From the NCBI GenBank assembly GCA_030770545.1, contig CM061091.1, positions 2,548,501-2,612,500 on the forward strand: a DNA stretch of 64,000 bases, written 5' to 3'. Both the position numbers and the translations under genes were made by a program. This stretch comes from Macropodus opercularis. Its lineage: Eukaryota > Chordata > Actinopteri > Anabantiformes > Osphronemidae. Shown one piece after another: positions 21,341-34,600 of the stretch. The notes under the pieces are model-generated. The model was given only the letters and a program-made list of their open reading frames with translations, searched no databases and was not told the DNA's origin. The first letter of the stretch is position 1; the number at the start of each line of letters is the position of its first letter.

Positions 21341-24300
21341 TCAAGAGTCCTCAGGGGCGACGTCCAGTTTCCTCTGAGGGATGTAAACAGTATTGGCGGC
21401 TGGCTGTCCACCAGTGGTTACTACAGCAGTGAGAGGCGAGAGGGGAACCGGGGTGTGGAAGAAGCTGTGCTGGAGCCCTGTCCCTTTGGGGGTGGTCATC
21501 AGAGGCTGAACAACAGACAGGGTTCGGTTAGTCCGACTGCTCGTACTCTACTCTTTGTAATAATGTCTACATATATCAGCGTGTACTCCAATTACCTGTT
21601 GTATGCTGATCAGGGTCACTGGCTGTGCGGACACAGACTGCTGGATCGGCACCGGAGACACCGGTTTGATGAACACCATGCCTCTCTGCTGCAGCGTCAG
21701 TGGGCTGGTCAGGGTGTTTGTACCTTCTGGAGTCTGAGGGGCAGCGAAGGCATTTCCTGGGCTGGAACCCGAGATCAGACCAAGGTTCTGCAGAGTGAAG
21801 TTGAGGATGGCAGGACTGGGGCTGTGCATGTGGTGAGCCTGCTGGGTGGTGCGAGGAGAGGCTGAAGACATGGGCCTGTGAGGATGAAGGCTGGTGGGTG
21901 TGACCTCCTGGACCAGGGCCGGTCTGGAGCCTGTGCATGGCAAAATGAAACTGTTCTGTCCTCTTCTCGTGAAGTTACTCGTGTGTGTACACTCACTTTA
22001 AACACTTACCTGCAGTTGGAGTTTGGTAGATGTTGTATGTGGGAGTCGAGGCCTTGCTGCTTTCAACCCCTGAACTCTGACTTTCCGTGTAGCTTGTGAG
22101 GGACTGCTGGGAGATTGGGATCAAATATCCAGCTGGCACTAACGTCTGGATGGACACAAATTTAGAGGTCATGCTCAAAAATCTTTTTTGTGATCATTTA
22201 AGACCAGTGCGCAGTTTTGTGTTTATGGCTTTACCTCGGTGTGAAATTGGCCCTGTGTGAAAGGTGCGGCTCTAACTGGCGTCAACCCTGCCTCGCTGTC
22301 AGAGCTCACCGTCTTCTCCTCTTTTTCTAAGAGGTTCTCCAAGCTCTGTTCTAGTGTCTGACTGGCAATAGCGCCACCAGGTGTGTTGACGAACTCTGGA
22401 TCCAGGTGGAGGGCGCGAGGCGATGGGCGGCTAGAGAGGAGCCCGCTCCGACGGGGCTTGAGGCGAGCCTGCAGGATACCACCCAGCTTTGGGGATGCGT
22501 CCTACAGAAGGGCGACAAAAAGAGAGGGAGGCAAATAGCAGCATGTCAGTAAACCTGAGGCTTCTGCGTGTAGATAAATGTACTCATACAGTGCAGAGAA
22601 ATACTTCTTACCTTCGGGTTGGGGTCGGTCCTCTGGGCTTTTGAGGGGCTGCTCTCTGAGGTCGAGTCTGAATGCTGCCGCTTAAGATCCAAGGGACTGA
22701 CTTCTAACACCCTGGAAGCCAACTGGCTCTTAGGGGCAGTCTGTCCTGATGGGCTCAGCCCAGTCTTATCCTCAAAGGTCATGGAGCGCACAGCGAGGCT
22801 GGTTGGCTGCGGCCGAGCCAGAGGATTTGGCCTAAGAGACGACGATTGCAAATAGACGGCATAGGGACCGCTCCCTTGTTGAGGGGGTAACAAGATGGGG
22901 ATCAGAGGTGAACACTGTGCAGGGATGTAAGCAACAGAACCGACAGGCTGGGCCGCCAGCGGGACGCGGGGGGTGAGGTGGACAGCGGTGTTGACTCCAG
23001 GCTCCTGGGTTGGAGTGAGCAACAGTGCCTGAGCTGGTTCCATTGAACAAGACAGAGCTGTGTCTGGCCTCGTAGCCGCTGCACTCGGCCTAGCAGCTAC
23101 AGGCTCCGAACTTTCAGCCCTGGAACAGAAGCAGCAGAAATCAAGGCTTGTTAGAAGCGGAGCTAATAAATGCCTAATCCATGCTGAGCAGCTTCTAACG
23201 CCAAATGTGTTACAATCTCACAATCCAGTGGTTGGTCAGGGACTAAACAACAGCATATTGTAAGCAAACGCATCAATCGGATTAAACAAATAAAATAAAA
23301 TGTTACTTACTCTTGATCAAGTTGGATTTTACAAATAGCAGCAAGTTGAGCCATTTTGTTTGGCACATCTGGTGGCTCACCTGAAGACAAAACAAAAGAA
23401 CGTCATCCATCACACCACGCCTACAAACTGACAGCAGAAAGGCCATCGTCTGAAAAACAACCCCCCGTACTCACTTCGGACAGGACTGCTGGGGGCTGAG
23501 TTAATCCTGCGTCGGTCATCCTGAATGCTTTTTGCTAACTTTATGAGGGAGGGATGCCGCGTGAAACCACGTTTAGCACCGGTTGATGAAAATAGGTTTT
23601 TGGCACAGTTATCTACGGATGCACGGGATGCCAGTACACTTTTCTTCTCTTGGGATGCGGAGCTCTCCAAGTCTGAAATAGGTGTTCAATGGTCAGTACA
23701 TGAAAGCAGGAAACAACAACTACTAGCAATATATAAAAATATTGGCTCGTACCTTGTTGGACGTGTAGGAATTCTTCCGGGCCAACCCATTCAAACGCCG
23801 GCTTCCTCCCTCTCTCTTCAGTCACGTGGACTTTCTCTATGAGCTTCAGGCTCCGCAGCACGTTGGCGATATCATAGAGGCGACGCACTTTGGCTGTAAA
23901 CACACAAGGAAAAAGCAAATAAATAAATCACACAACTAATACTGGCTAAAATCATATTTCCACAACAGCACTTCAAATATGTGTATATGTGGAGTATTTA
24001 GGTTTCATAGCTGCTCCAATTTGCTCCCAACTGCTTTAGTAATCTCACAGTAGACCACTCACTCTTAAACTTGCTCTTGTCTTGATCTGCAACTTGGTCC
24101 TCTCCGATCAAGATCTTGGCTGCCACATCCAGACTGACCACGCGTGGGTTAGACACCAAGAAGAGCATGACAAACTTCTGGCTCATCACCCGTAACGATT
24201 TGTCCTTCCGACTGTTAACAGAGGCTGGACAGGAAAAAACTGGCAGTCAAGAAATTGAACACACACTTGAAACATGTTCTGGTGAGTATAAGAGGCAATT

Positions 24301-25233
24301 GTTCTTATACTAGTCAAGGCACTCAGGCTTCTCACCTGCTTTGAATTCTACTCCTGGAAGCTCAATGAAGAAAAGCTCCTTCTGCCCCTGCTCGCCGCCC
24401 TCCAGCTCCCCCACGTCCTCATTCTCCTTCTCTTCTCCATCAAACTCAAACTCCTTGTCTAGGAGACGCTGCCGGATCTGCTGCATCTGCTGACTGTACC
24501 GGTGCTCCTCGCCCACCTGCTTCAATATGGCCAGCGTCTGGGCCAGCTTGGTGCGGCCGTGCCACGTGTAGCGATTCTTTGCAGAGCGGCTCACCATGTG
24601 CAGGCTCTCAAGCACGTTCATGATGTCATAGATGCGCCTGCGCTCCACGTCTGTGCAGACGAAAGGACAACACGTCGAAGCAAGTTCAGTTCTCGTTACG
24701 TATAAAGGGAATCAGACAATATAACGTTATGGATGACACTGAAAAATCAAGGCTTTGTTTTAAACTAAAGCCGCAACGAGGAATTAATACAGAATACATA
24801 CTGAGCTCAGTGGCCACATCATCCAGGCAGATGTCGTTAAGTGATGGGTTTGGATAATCTGGGTAGCGAGCGAGGAACTTGTGACAGAGCAAACCAAGGC
24901 TCTTCTCTTTCCTGCTAACCATTCTCTCTGACTCTTCGCCATTTTCTGTCTCCTGCAAGAAGACACCAGTGGAGAAAAAAAAGAATAAACGACATACATT
25001 ATCTTGAAGACCCTAACTTATGATGAAATGTCTGTTGTATGTTAACGTGGGCCTGTTAATACCTGTATAGACTCAAGAGCTTCCTGCCCGGTGTTGTCCG
25101 TGCACAGCTCCTTCTCTCTGTTCCTGATGTCGGGACTAGCTGCGCTGATCAGCATTTTAAGGTTAGAGGTTGGAGTCCAGGGATCCACAGAACCAGCTTC
25201 CCTCCCTTTTTTAGGAGTAGCAAGCGGACCCAT
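21341..25233 (-). CDS. e2f8: E2f8, atypical E2F transcriptional repressor
   Basis: Twelve coding exons on the minus strand, in transcript order: 25233-25063, 24952-24802, 24650-24336, 24224-24063, 23893-23753, 23672-23475, 23380-23311, 23119-22612, 22501-22235, 22145-22010, 21930-21596, 21505-21341. All phases agree, giving about 872 aa (human 867). Two winged-helix DNA-binding domains without a DP-dimerisation region are visible: the first about residues 72-142 (KSLGLLCHKFLARYP, VERRRIYDI), the second about 218-305 (RVMSQKFVMLFLVS, RRLYDIANVL). The C-terminus ends in the conserved PQRKLDVAPEDS-like tail. The protein represses E2F targets in S/G2 and supports polyploidisation and angiogenesis with E2F7 (family knowledge). 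E2F7 is the alternative, but the tail and location favour e2f8. The ATG at 25233 has a good Kozak context (GCCATGG) and an in-frame stop upstream. It is shorter at the N-terminus than human, so an unseen upstream coding exon is possible. Confidence 0.94.
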
Positions 25234-26769
25234 GGCTGAGCCTCTGTTGATTCTGCACACTGGTCAATTAGTTTTGGAGCTTTCTACTGGACCTTGTGCT
25301 ACCAAGCCACCATCCTAGTGAACCAACGAGAAATAAAATGTTAAGATTTTACTATTTACTCCTAAGAGTTATACCTAATGAAAGAGATTTCTGTCAGGGT
25401 TTTAACTCGACCTTAGTAACAAATGTACTGTGGTAGAAAGGCACAGATAATGAATGTACGCGTTTTAGAGGCTTTTACCGGTGATTGTGTAGTATTTTAT
25501 ACAAAAATGCTGAAGAATTCAGTTATTTCAGGTTCATTATTACAGATACTTGTTGCTTTTGAGTGATTGGTTTCAATATTTCTCTAAGATAATGCCACCA
25601 CGTAAATATCACATCGACGGTCAGACAAATTAATTGACGCGCGACTTGATCAAAAATGCCATCAAATGTTATCAAAACACTCTAGTGATATTGGCGGTAA
25701 CTGACGTGCGTTCCGTCGAATCCTCGACCATAACGGACAGTGGTCCCGCCCTTTTAGAGTGAAGCAGCCAATGGAAGACTGACTCGAAGCAGAGGGGCGG
25801 AAGTGACTGTTGTCCCGCGCAGGTAAACTGTTTTTGAAATCCTTGGCGCGGAACGTACGTTTAACTGGGAGCTGGCTTGGTTTTAACTATAATCGGCTTC
25901 TGACATCGCTACGAGGAGGACTTTACATTTAAAAGCGATTCTATGAAGACACACGTACTTTCTTGTACAGCTAGTGTTGGCTGTTACGTTGGCGGCAGAG
26001 ATCGCCCGCCGTCTGATAAGCTCTTGGCGAGAGGTCGCTTATTGAAACACAGGACAACAAACAAACCACAAATGTTCCACATATCAACGGCGGCGGCATC
26101 GATCGACATTAACGTTACGTTACAACAAGTGAACGTGCTTACACTGCACACGTGAACCATAACAACGCGGTTAACTACGTAAAACGCAGCATGGACTCAC
26201 CCAAGGGTGCGAACGGAGCCTTGTTCAGAGAGAACGTCGCATCTCAAGCGGCCGAGATCTCAGTCCGAGCAGTAAAACGTGGGCTTTAAACGCAGAGACC
26301 CCAGATGAAACATGCAAACGTGCGCGGCTCTGGTGTCTTGTGTTGACCCGACAGGACGCAGTGACCTGCGCGTTGGTCAACTTTACTACAGTAGTGAAAA
26401 GTTTACTTGGGAGTGGGGGGTGTCCACTCGCGTTGGGCCCGCCCACAACGAGCATGCGCGTTCACGTCTTCACGTTTCACGCACACTTCCTCCCTGAGGG
26501 TTAACCGGGCGGGTCCGGGCCGGATCCGGAACACGTCGTGATTAGTACAACCGCTCTTTTGTGATGCAATTGGAAAATATCTAGTACTATTCATTTCAAA
26601 AATGTAAAGTGGTGGCAAAAAACATTAAATTATGATATTAAAACTAATGATAAATGTTGATATATAGTGTTATGGTGTGAAGGTTTATCAGTCAGGTGAT
26701 GATCAGTGACCTGAGCTAAAATGTACCAGCTCCAACAAGGCGACTTATCCTTGGCGTGCTTTGATTTAG
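25234..26769. promoter_or_regulatory. e2f8 5' region and divergent promoter interval
   Basis: CpG-rich between about 25.7 and 26.55 kb. Visible motifs are a GC-box/E2F-like TCCCGCCC near 25744, a CCAAT box at 25768-25772, another E2F-like TCCCGCGC near 25813, a TTTGAA element at 25833-25838 and TTGGCGCGGA at 25843-25852. This cluster is what a cell-cycle gene promoter usually shows, and it lies upstream of e2f8 on the minus strand. The position of noncoding e2f8 exons is not resolved. No other gene is supported. Confidence 0.45.
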
Positions 26770-26783
26770 ACACTAGGTGGCGG
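26770..26783 (+). promoter_or_regulatory. CTCF-like core motif
   Basis: ACACTAGGTGGCGG on the plus strand matches the CTCF core CCASYAGRKGGCR with one mismatch. It sits between the e2f8 and nav2 start regions, a place where an insulator would make sense. Eye match only. Confidence 0.4.
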
Positions 26784-27157
26784 TAAAGCTCTCCTTACCG
26801 GCGGTCACCATGGAAACCGACAGGCGCCTTCAAGGATGTTAGGAGGGAACAGCAGAGCTTCAAGCACCTAGTGACGTCATGATTCTGATGCGAGAAAGAG
26901 CGAGTGGGACCCTGATGCTGCGTTCAAGACCCCTTCGTAATCTAACAGGCCTACCTCGATTAGAGAAGCCACATGGGGGTTTAATGAAACAAAAAGGTTC
27001 GCCTTCCTGGTAGAAAGCCGTCACCGAGTAACCAAGGAAGTCACATCTGTTAGGAAGTCATCTTAATTCCTTTGGTAACCAGCCTTGAATGTGGTAACAG
27101 AAATATAGCTTAGAGACTTAAGTTAAATTATGGAAAAGGCAAGAACAAGTGAATAAG

Positions 27158-27384
27158 TATATAAAAACGGCTTTAAAAGAAATTTGAAATATGCAAGAGT
27201 TTGTAAAACTGTAGTTTGATGTATATCAGTATTGTGGATCCTCTGTGCGTGACATTTCCGACAACACGAGAAAGCAGCAGCAGCAGCAGCTTGGCTGCTC
27301 CGCTCGCAGCCACACGAACGGACAGCGCAGCGCACGAGGCCGGCGTCGTCTGTGCCGGGAAGGACGGACACAGAGAAGTGCGGG
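27158..27384 (+). promoter_or_regulatory. nav2: Candidate nav2 promoter and 5' UTR exon
   Basis: TATATAAAAA at 27158-27167 is followed about 30 bp later by sequence that becomes CpG-rich. It contains (AGC)6 at 27273-27290 and ends at a good donor (CGGG|gtgagc, exon end 27384). The next strong acceptor is at 28015. I read this as an untranslated first exon of the plus-strand gene to the right. The AGC run also gives a chance open frame with no family resemblance. Confidence 0.35.
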
Positions 27385-28015
27385 GTGAGCACCGCGTCTC
27401 AACATGGCGCTATTCACAGAGGTCTGTTTGTAGGCTGCAGTTTCTTGGTTGTTCTTTAATTAGGACTAGTTTCCAGAAAGCTCGGAGTCCGTCTGTCACG
27501 CAGCCGGTGAGGCTTCGCAGACTCTCCTGCAGGGATGCTGCAGTAGCGCAGACCTTCGCCAAGCAACTGGCTCCGGGCTGTAAATGGTCAGATAATGTTT
27601 GCTGAAACCTATAAACTGTCGCGTTTGCCAGAACGTGCAAGAACAGCGCGATGGCAGATTCATGAATGAGAAAAAGTTCGTTTAACACGCGAAGACGCGA
27701 AGGGGGAAAAAAGCCCAATTCTGCGTCAATTAGCTGCCTGTTTGTTGCGCACTAAACTATTTTCTAGAAGCTGATAATAATGAAGATAAAACGGTTTTCC
27801 TGTTTTTTTTTATAACCATAGAAAAATAAAATGCAGATGCTTTAAATATTTTCATTCGATATGTTTATAGTAAAACGTTTCACACAAGGCTTGCTTTTAA
27901 AATAAGTGAAGAGAAACTTTAATATAATTGAAGCTTTCTGTCATGAAATGCATTCAGACACTTTGCATGACGCAGCCTTTGCTTTATTCTAACTCTGCTT
28001 TCTTTCTCAACACAG
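27385..28015 (+). other. nav2: Candidate nav2 5' UTR intron
   Basis: Bounded by gtgagc at the left and a pyrimidine-rich tract ending cacag at the right. The interior is AT-rich with no other feature. It depends on the adjoining exon calls. Confidence 0.35.
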
Positions 28016-28591
28016 GCACTTGACCTTTGAACTGTGAGAGAGTCCAGCCTTTCCACGTTTGTATTTCTGTGTGCTCCCTTAAAAAAAAACTAAAGTCTAC
28101 CGATTGTGATGCACTGGTAGAATTTAAAATCTTTCTGCTGGCAGATGGATTTGGATCTCTGGCCCTAAAGAGGATCACGATGATCACAGTGTCCTTTAAG
28201 ATCACATTTCCATGGCAGCGATGAGATTCCCTGGTAGAGAGGACCATCTTGGCTATCTCCGGTTCCTGTTCTTTTTCCTGGTTCTTACTTCAGGCCGACC
28301 CCTTGGCACCAGGAACTGCAAGGAGAAACCTTGACGCAACAATATGACTAAGACACAGTGTGTGGCTGTGGTTGGATTCCCCCAGCAACCGGGCACCGTC
28401 TTTTTCCTGAAGCAAATTGATGAACGGACAGATTCTCGTATTTTTGGTTAGACGTTCATGAACCGACTGGGACCCGTGTGGGAAGGGGACTGAAATACTT
28501 TGAGCGGGTATTTCCCTTCATATCCCCAAAGGCCTCTGGTAAAGACTGGATACTTATCTGTGGGAGAGCCTGAGAACTCACCTATGGGAAG

Positions 28592-28672
28592 ATGGAGGCA
28601 GGAGCAGAGGCTGGTCCACAACAACACCCAAGGAGGAAACCTGTGCTGCATGGCTTGGAGGACCAGAAACGG
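28592..28672 (+). CDS. nav2: Candidate first coding exon of nav2 (partial gene, continues beyond the window)
   Basis: A 657-base exon (28016-28672) has a strong acceptor and a strong donor (CGG|gtgagt). It ends with a 27-codon frame from ATG 28592 that reaches the donor in phase 0 and ends HGLEDQKR. Neuron navigator 2 lies next to E2F8 in human, in this orientation. Navigator N-termini are short alternative leaders spliced in front of the calponin-homology domain exon, which would lie beyond this window. From memory the leader resembles a navigator isoform start, but I cannot verify it. NAV2 is a large cytoskeleton-associated protein with AAA-type and coiled-coil regions, active in neuronal migration and axon growth. 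Several out-of-frame ATGs precede this start, including 28584. If the assignment is wrong, this is an unrelated or noncoding exon. Confidence 0.5.
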
Positions 28673-31600
28673 GTGAGTAAATGGCTGGTCTCATACCTGT
28701 TTGCTCTGTGTTGTGTGATGGAGTCTGGTTCTGTCCATATTTGACTCTTAAAGTTATAAAGGCTTATTTCTTGTATATAAATTGTTATTAAGAAAAGGCA
28801 GGCATCAATTTCTTTTTAAGAAATAATTTCTCACAACAGCTGGAGGCTGTGCAGCTGTTGAGGCTTTCAGAGTCTTGCATGTTGCAGTTGGGTTCGTTTT
28901 ACCAGGTTCTATTTTAAGGTCGGCTGGATTTTATTTACCCTGCTAAAGGTGGGGATCAGTTGCAGCAAGACTTCTTTGTTGTCCCCCTGTAAATTATTGA
29001 TTTGATCAGGTGTGTTAAATTAGTCACTTGGGATTATGTGGAACATGAATATTAACTGATTCAACCACGGCCCCATCTGCTGTTTTCAAAATGTTGAGAC
29101 TGCTGAGACACTTTCTGGATGCGACTTCCTCATCTCTGTCTGCAAGTTGGATTAAGAGAAAAAGCTCCGTATTTCTATAAACAGCTGTTCCAGTAACATG
29201 CCTTCATGAGGCAGATATAAGGGCAAGGACTCTTACTGTGGGTGTTTCTCCTTTGCATAGTCAATGAGTTACCAGCAGCGACATATCGTGATTTCATTAG
29301 ACGCCTCACTTGCAGCTGCAGATGTGGAGGCGTCATCAGGCGGAGCCGTGATGAGGCCAGACGCCCTGCTCTCTCCAGGGAGGAGAGATTGTCCTAGACG
29401 GAGCCAATACTCACCTTTCCTCCTAATGGACATCAGCTGACCTAAATTAATTGAAGCACTGGTGTAGTAATGTGAACACATGGACTCCCATTGTTGGAGA
29501 ATCACTTCAGGCTACCATGCAGCAAGATTCAATGTCCCCTGACAATTACCTAGGCTCTGTGAGTTCACGATCCCATATATGACACTGTTCCCGCCGAGAG
29601 GTAATTGGATTTTGCTCTATTTGTAGATTTACCGTCACATATGTCCCCTGCACCACATATTAATGTTTGTTGAGTAGCAATCATGGCCCTTCATGGGAAG
29701 GCAGAGAGCATTATAAAAGAGTGTAAAAGAGATGGGTTGTATTGTGGTGAATGCAGACTGGATGTTTGATGGAGCAGAGCTGCTGGTGTTGCCGCTATCA
29801 GGAACCTGCCTATTTGCAGTCAATTGGTATTCACTGAAGCAGTATTCCATTAGATTGGGTCTGCAGTGTTATGAATTGTCTAACTAGACACAAGGAGGGA
29901 ATCTGGGTTTGCGTTATCTTTGCTTGCCTGCGCCTTTCTAGCACTGCTGCGAACTGTTCCATTGTTGTGAAGTGCATACTTTGCTGTGATTGCAAAATTT
30001 TTCTTGGACTTAGTGAAAATGAATCGTATGGATTTCATCATGCTTAAAAAAAAATAGGGTTCTCGTTCTAAATATACAAAACAGTTGTGGCTTCATCTGG
30101 CAACACAAGCGTTATCACGTTTCTTTTCACATCTTACTATAATCACAGGTTTGTATGAGAAATGAGGGTAGAAGGACTAAAAACATTAGTAAACTCCAGC
30201 AATGACCAAGGGCATTGAGAAGGTGACCGAGTCTGCAAGTCTGTGAGGGAATCTATTATTGATTTGGCTCAATGAGGATGAAAAGGAATTTGACACTAAT
30301 TGCTCAATCAGAGCCATTGGAAATTATGTATTTATTTTGACTAGTCATTTCTGGCTGCTCATTAAGGGGCGTTCGATACGGTTGGGTGGGGTTCTGTAGG
30401 ATAATGAAGTGTGCACACTGGAGGTTTTTGCCAAAGACTGCTGCAGTGATTCCCAAACAGCCTCATAATTAACACAGACACAGATGGGTGGGAAACTCTA
30501 CATTGCTTTGCTTCTTTCCTGCACAAGGCGGACGTGATCCTGAAGCTCGGCTCGTTCGCGCGCAGTAGGAGAGGCCGGGTTCCTGAGCTTCAGAGCGGCG
30601 CCATGGCCACTTCTTTGAGACGTGCACCGTCATGGTTGGATGATTTCTAAACCGATCTTTGATGAAGTTTTAGTCCTCGTTAATCGTTGTCTGGTGGTCG
30701 CACACGTAACTTGGAGATATCCGTTAGCCGCGTGAGCTGGGGATCACCTTCCCCAAATAATGTCTCCATCATTGTCTTGGCCTGCTGCCTACATACAGTA
30801 TGTAGAATCCCTAGAGGGGTGACAATTTGTCATTGACATAGTTTGATTGATGTGTGTGCCAGCTGCCCTGCGCTGCCTCTTTCTCAAAGTAATTGAATGT
30901 GATATCAGAAAGATAGGACGGTGTGGTGACAAATGAGCAGCGTGACATCGTTTAGGACCTGTTGTAGATATTATGTGCTTTTAAAATCTCTCCTTTACAA
31001 CCAATCAGTGTAGCAGCCCCAACCCTGTATACGTTTTATGTTGCTGCCTATTATCAGTAGCTGCTGTAATAATTGAATTTCCCCAACGCGGGATCAATAA
31101 AGGATGATCTTATCTTATCTTATCTTATTTTTCCCGCCCGTAAACGACTGGATCGTTCAAATAAGTGCTTATTTGAAATCACAGTCGGTGTCCGTCATTA
31201 TATTATTTTGCCCAGATGGTCTGTGTCAAAATCGAACAGCAGCCATTTTCATTCAGAGATTTTCAGTGAACTGGTAAAGAATCGGTATCAGAAGCTGGTT
31301 CTGGCACTTTGAGATAGTGATAATCAAATCATTGTCACTGCTGGTTTGCCAGTAGAGCTGAAGGATTTTTTAGGCACCAGCTAAGCTTTTCTTGCAAACC
31401 AGGCAGCTGCAGATGAGAGATGGGGGATTTATTTTGGTGAGGGACTGTGTTTGCCCAGTCATGCAGCACTGACGAGCGCTGGGGCTCAGGGGTTTGGACT
31501 GGGCAAGGGAAGGGGGTCTGAGGGTGGAGGTGGACCCAGGCATGGCGTTCGAAGGCTGGGGGTTGGGAAGATGCTGCACTCAGGATGCTGCTTAGCCCTC

Positions 31601-34600
31601 GAGAGCCATCTGGCCGTCACCCTCTACATGTACCCTGAGGGTGTGAAGGACAGGTGGCAGGAGCTGGTGAGATGGCCCAGACCTCAGCACTGAGTGGACA
31701 CAACCAGCAGCACCAACCCTCACATGCCGAACTCCTTCTGAATTTGTGTCAGTAGGGACGTCGTTCATGGCATGTGACTGTTTGTCCTACAGTTTAAATA
31801 ACTCGTAATGCACGTGTTCATTTTTGGACGTTTGTCAAATTTGTACTTGAGGTGATTTGATCTAATGAATCTTGAAATTTTAAACGGTTTAAACATGTTT
31901 TGCTGATTCAGGCTACATTTTAACTTTATTAAAACAACCCTCTGAATGTGGAAAAATACGAAGCAATACATGAGAAATTCTGAATATTAGACATACATTG
32001 CTTAGTCCTGTGTATTCTTACAGGCAGTTTCTCCGCTATTTTTCACGGCTCAGACTTTTTAAGGCAACATTTAGCTAAAACATTAATTTACTTTACTGCT
32101 CTAAAGCTGGTTGAGCTGTTCTAGAACTTCACAAACCAACGATCTACCCTGCTTCAGATCGGTCTCTGTATTATATGTAGCGGCTCAGGTCTAAATGGCT
32201 TGAGAGAGAAAAAGCGCCCAGCAGGGTGTGTGATGGTCCGACTGCTCTGACTCGCACAACAACGTAATCCCTGTCTGGGGTTTATGGGGAGAATCTGGTT
32301 CAGTCTGGTTCAGCGGAGGTGCTCGACCGATGAACAGGTGCTTCTTCTCACTCCTGCAGTGATGGGATTTCCTCTGCGCTACAGCCTTGGCATCCATATG
32401 CACACATGGGAATATGTGATATTATATATCTCTATAAATTAAGTAACAATTTCAGATTATGAATACTTTTTCAGAAAAGCCTATAAAATGTTATATGCAG
32501 CACCTCTTGGCACCAGCTTCAAGCTCAGACTGTGTATGTGCCTGACAGATAGGAAACATGAACAGCCTTTGTTATTTGTAGCTGCTGAACACATTTCATA
32601 GCACATATGACTTGTGTAGTGCTTGTGTTACTGTTTAAACTCTAACAAAGAGGGCGTGGAGTTGTTGTGCATCATATAGGGAACATAGGAGTTGGTGCAT
32701 GTTTTGACTGCTATGTCAGCTCATGGCGCTTCGCTTATAATGAGACAAAGTGTTCGAATGCAGAAAAGGCTTCACACAGAAGTTAAAATACCCCAGAAGT
32801 GACAGTGTCTATGTGTTGTGAGAAGCCAGGATACATTCAAAATCTAGAGTTTCTGGCCCCAGGAGATTGTGTTGGGTCCATCCCTGCCTTCCTGATGCTT
32901 TATCAGCACTGTTTTGAAGGCAGTGCCGCAAAGATGGAACCCTGCTATTATTACACTCCATTCCTAGGAGAACGTTACGCTTTGGGTTGGAACAGATGTT
33001 TTTCTCTATGACTGCAGCAAAGAAAACAAATCAACGTAAGGACAGCTGGGGTGACAGGTGTGTCAGGGTTTTTATTTCGGGAGACAGGAGATATTTACAT
33101 GCAAATAGTGGATATAAATTAGTTTTTTTACTGTTTAAAATATTTAGCTGCCCTGAATTCAGTTATTCATTATATCCACAAGACCTGGGTGCAGGTGCAC
33201 AGGTAGACAGAATCTGAAACCTGTGCTCATTTGAAACTAAACCAATACTGTAGCAATAGTAAGTTTGTATTTATATATGTGAAGTAGAAGAATTTTTAGA
33301 AATAGTAGCAATTAGCATGTCACAAAGCACAGAAAGCGTCTCCAGTCCACGACAGAATACTTCTATAGACACTAAGTTAATCAAAAGCATTATTATCACA
33401 ACTAAAGGAATTTGGCAAATACTCATATTTACTGTGTGTGTATATATATATTTATAATTTTTGCCAATATTGTTAATGATATTTGTGCAAAAGTGTCACC
33501 AGATTTTCTGAGACATTTCTTCACACTTGATTCTCATCAGCAGGATGATAAGTGTCAAACCTAAACAGCGAAGCCTCTGCACTGTTTAAAAGCCACAAAC
33601 CTGCTCATTAGAAAATGATTTTTCACATGGTAAGATGACAGTTTGGCTGAAGAATAGATGTGATGACATTAAATACACGGCACACTTTGATCATTTAAGC
33701 ACTAATGAACAGCAGTGACAGGGAACAGAACCCGTCACTTGTTGATTTAGCCTTTGCCTTGTGATGTATGCGACTCTCAATCAATAAAAAACCCAGGCGA
33801 TGTCTAAATTGTCCAGAATGTCAAAACCTTCATATTAAAGTTGATGCCTGTATTACCTACTAGTCAAGGGACTTGTTTGAGGTGAAGGGACAGACCTGTT
33901 GCAGAGGTCAGAGCCGGACACATGAGGGCCACGTAGAATTCAGGGGTCGAGCTGCATTCATCAATGCAACATCTCTGTGTAGATATTTTACACATGGCAT
34001 GTGTGAGAGGAACAGCGGAGCCAAATAACCGGGGTCACCACAAGGCTGTATCCCTGTTACCTAAATCCAGGCCACCTACCTCCCCCTCTTCCGTAACAAC
34101 CCCCACTCCAGTATCAGTTACACACTTAATCAATACAGGCTCTCTGCTGTTATTGATCCAGGTGTGTGTGTGTGTGTATGCACAGCTGCCAAGGCCAGAC
34201 TATGGCCTCCTGCCTGGAATCAAGGACCCAGAAAAGGACACTTGATCACCGGCACCTGGTTCTCCTCCGCATCGCCAAGATGTGCCGAGCACAGAGAGAT
34301 CAGTGGGAACATAGACATCAAAGGCCCTCGCTTCGCTTTATACAGGGACGATTAATCAGGTTGATTGAGAAATCTGGTTGTTGTAATTTAATGCTCTTAA
34401 ACTGTAACCACAAAGCTACAAGACTGAGCAGGAACCTGAGGATGTCTGATTACTTATGAAAGCATTAAGGATGCTTTGAACGCCAGCACCAATCTTGATA
34501 GATAGTGGATACATAGAGTAGGTCCAACGTTACAGAATGGGAACCGTCTTTTCATGAAGTGAGAATAATCCATTAAAAACTGGATGTCAGGAGAAAAACC

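Noticed and set aside
21233..21865. 210-codon plus-strand open frame
   Set aside because: It is the antisense shadow of the last two coding exons of e2f8.
27216..27605. 129-codon open frame across the AGC repeat
   Set aside because: The frame stays open because of the CpG-rich, AGC-repeat composition. It runs through a good splice donor at 27385 and has no family resemblance.
28584..28676. Upstream ATG in a second frame of the nav2 start exon
   Set aside because: Its frame ends in a stop at the donor and cannot continue into a downstream exon. It is at most an upstream ORF.
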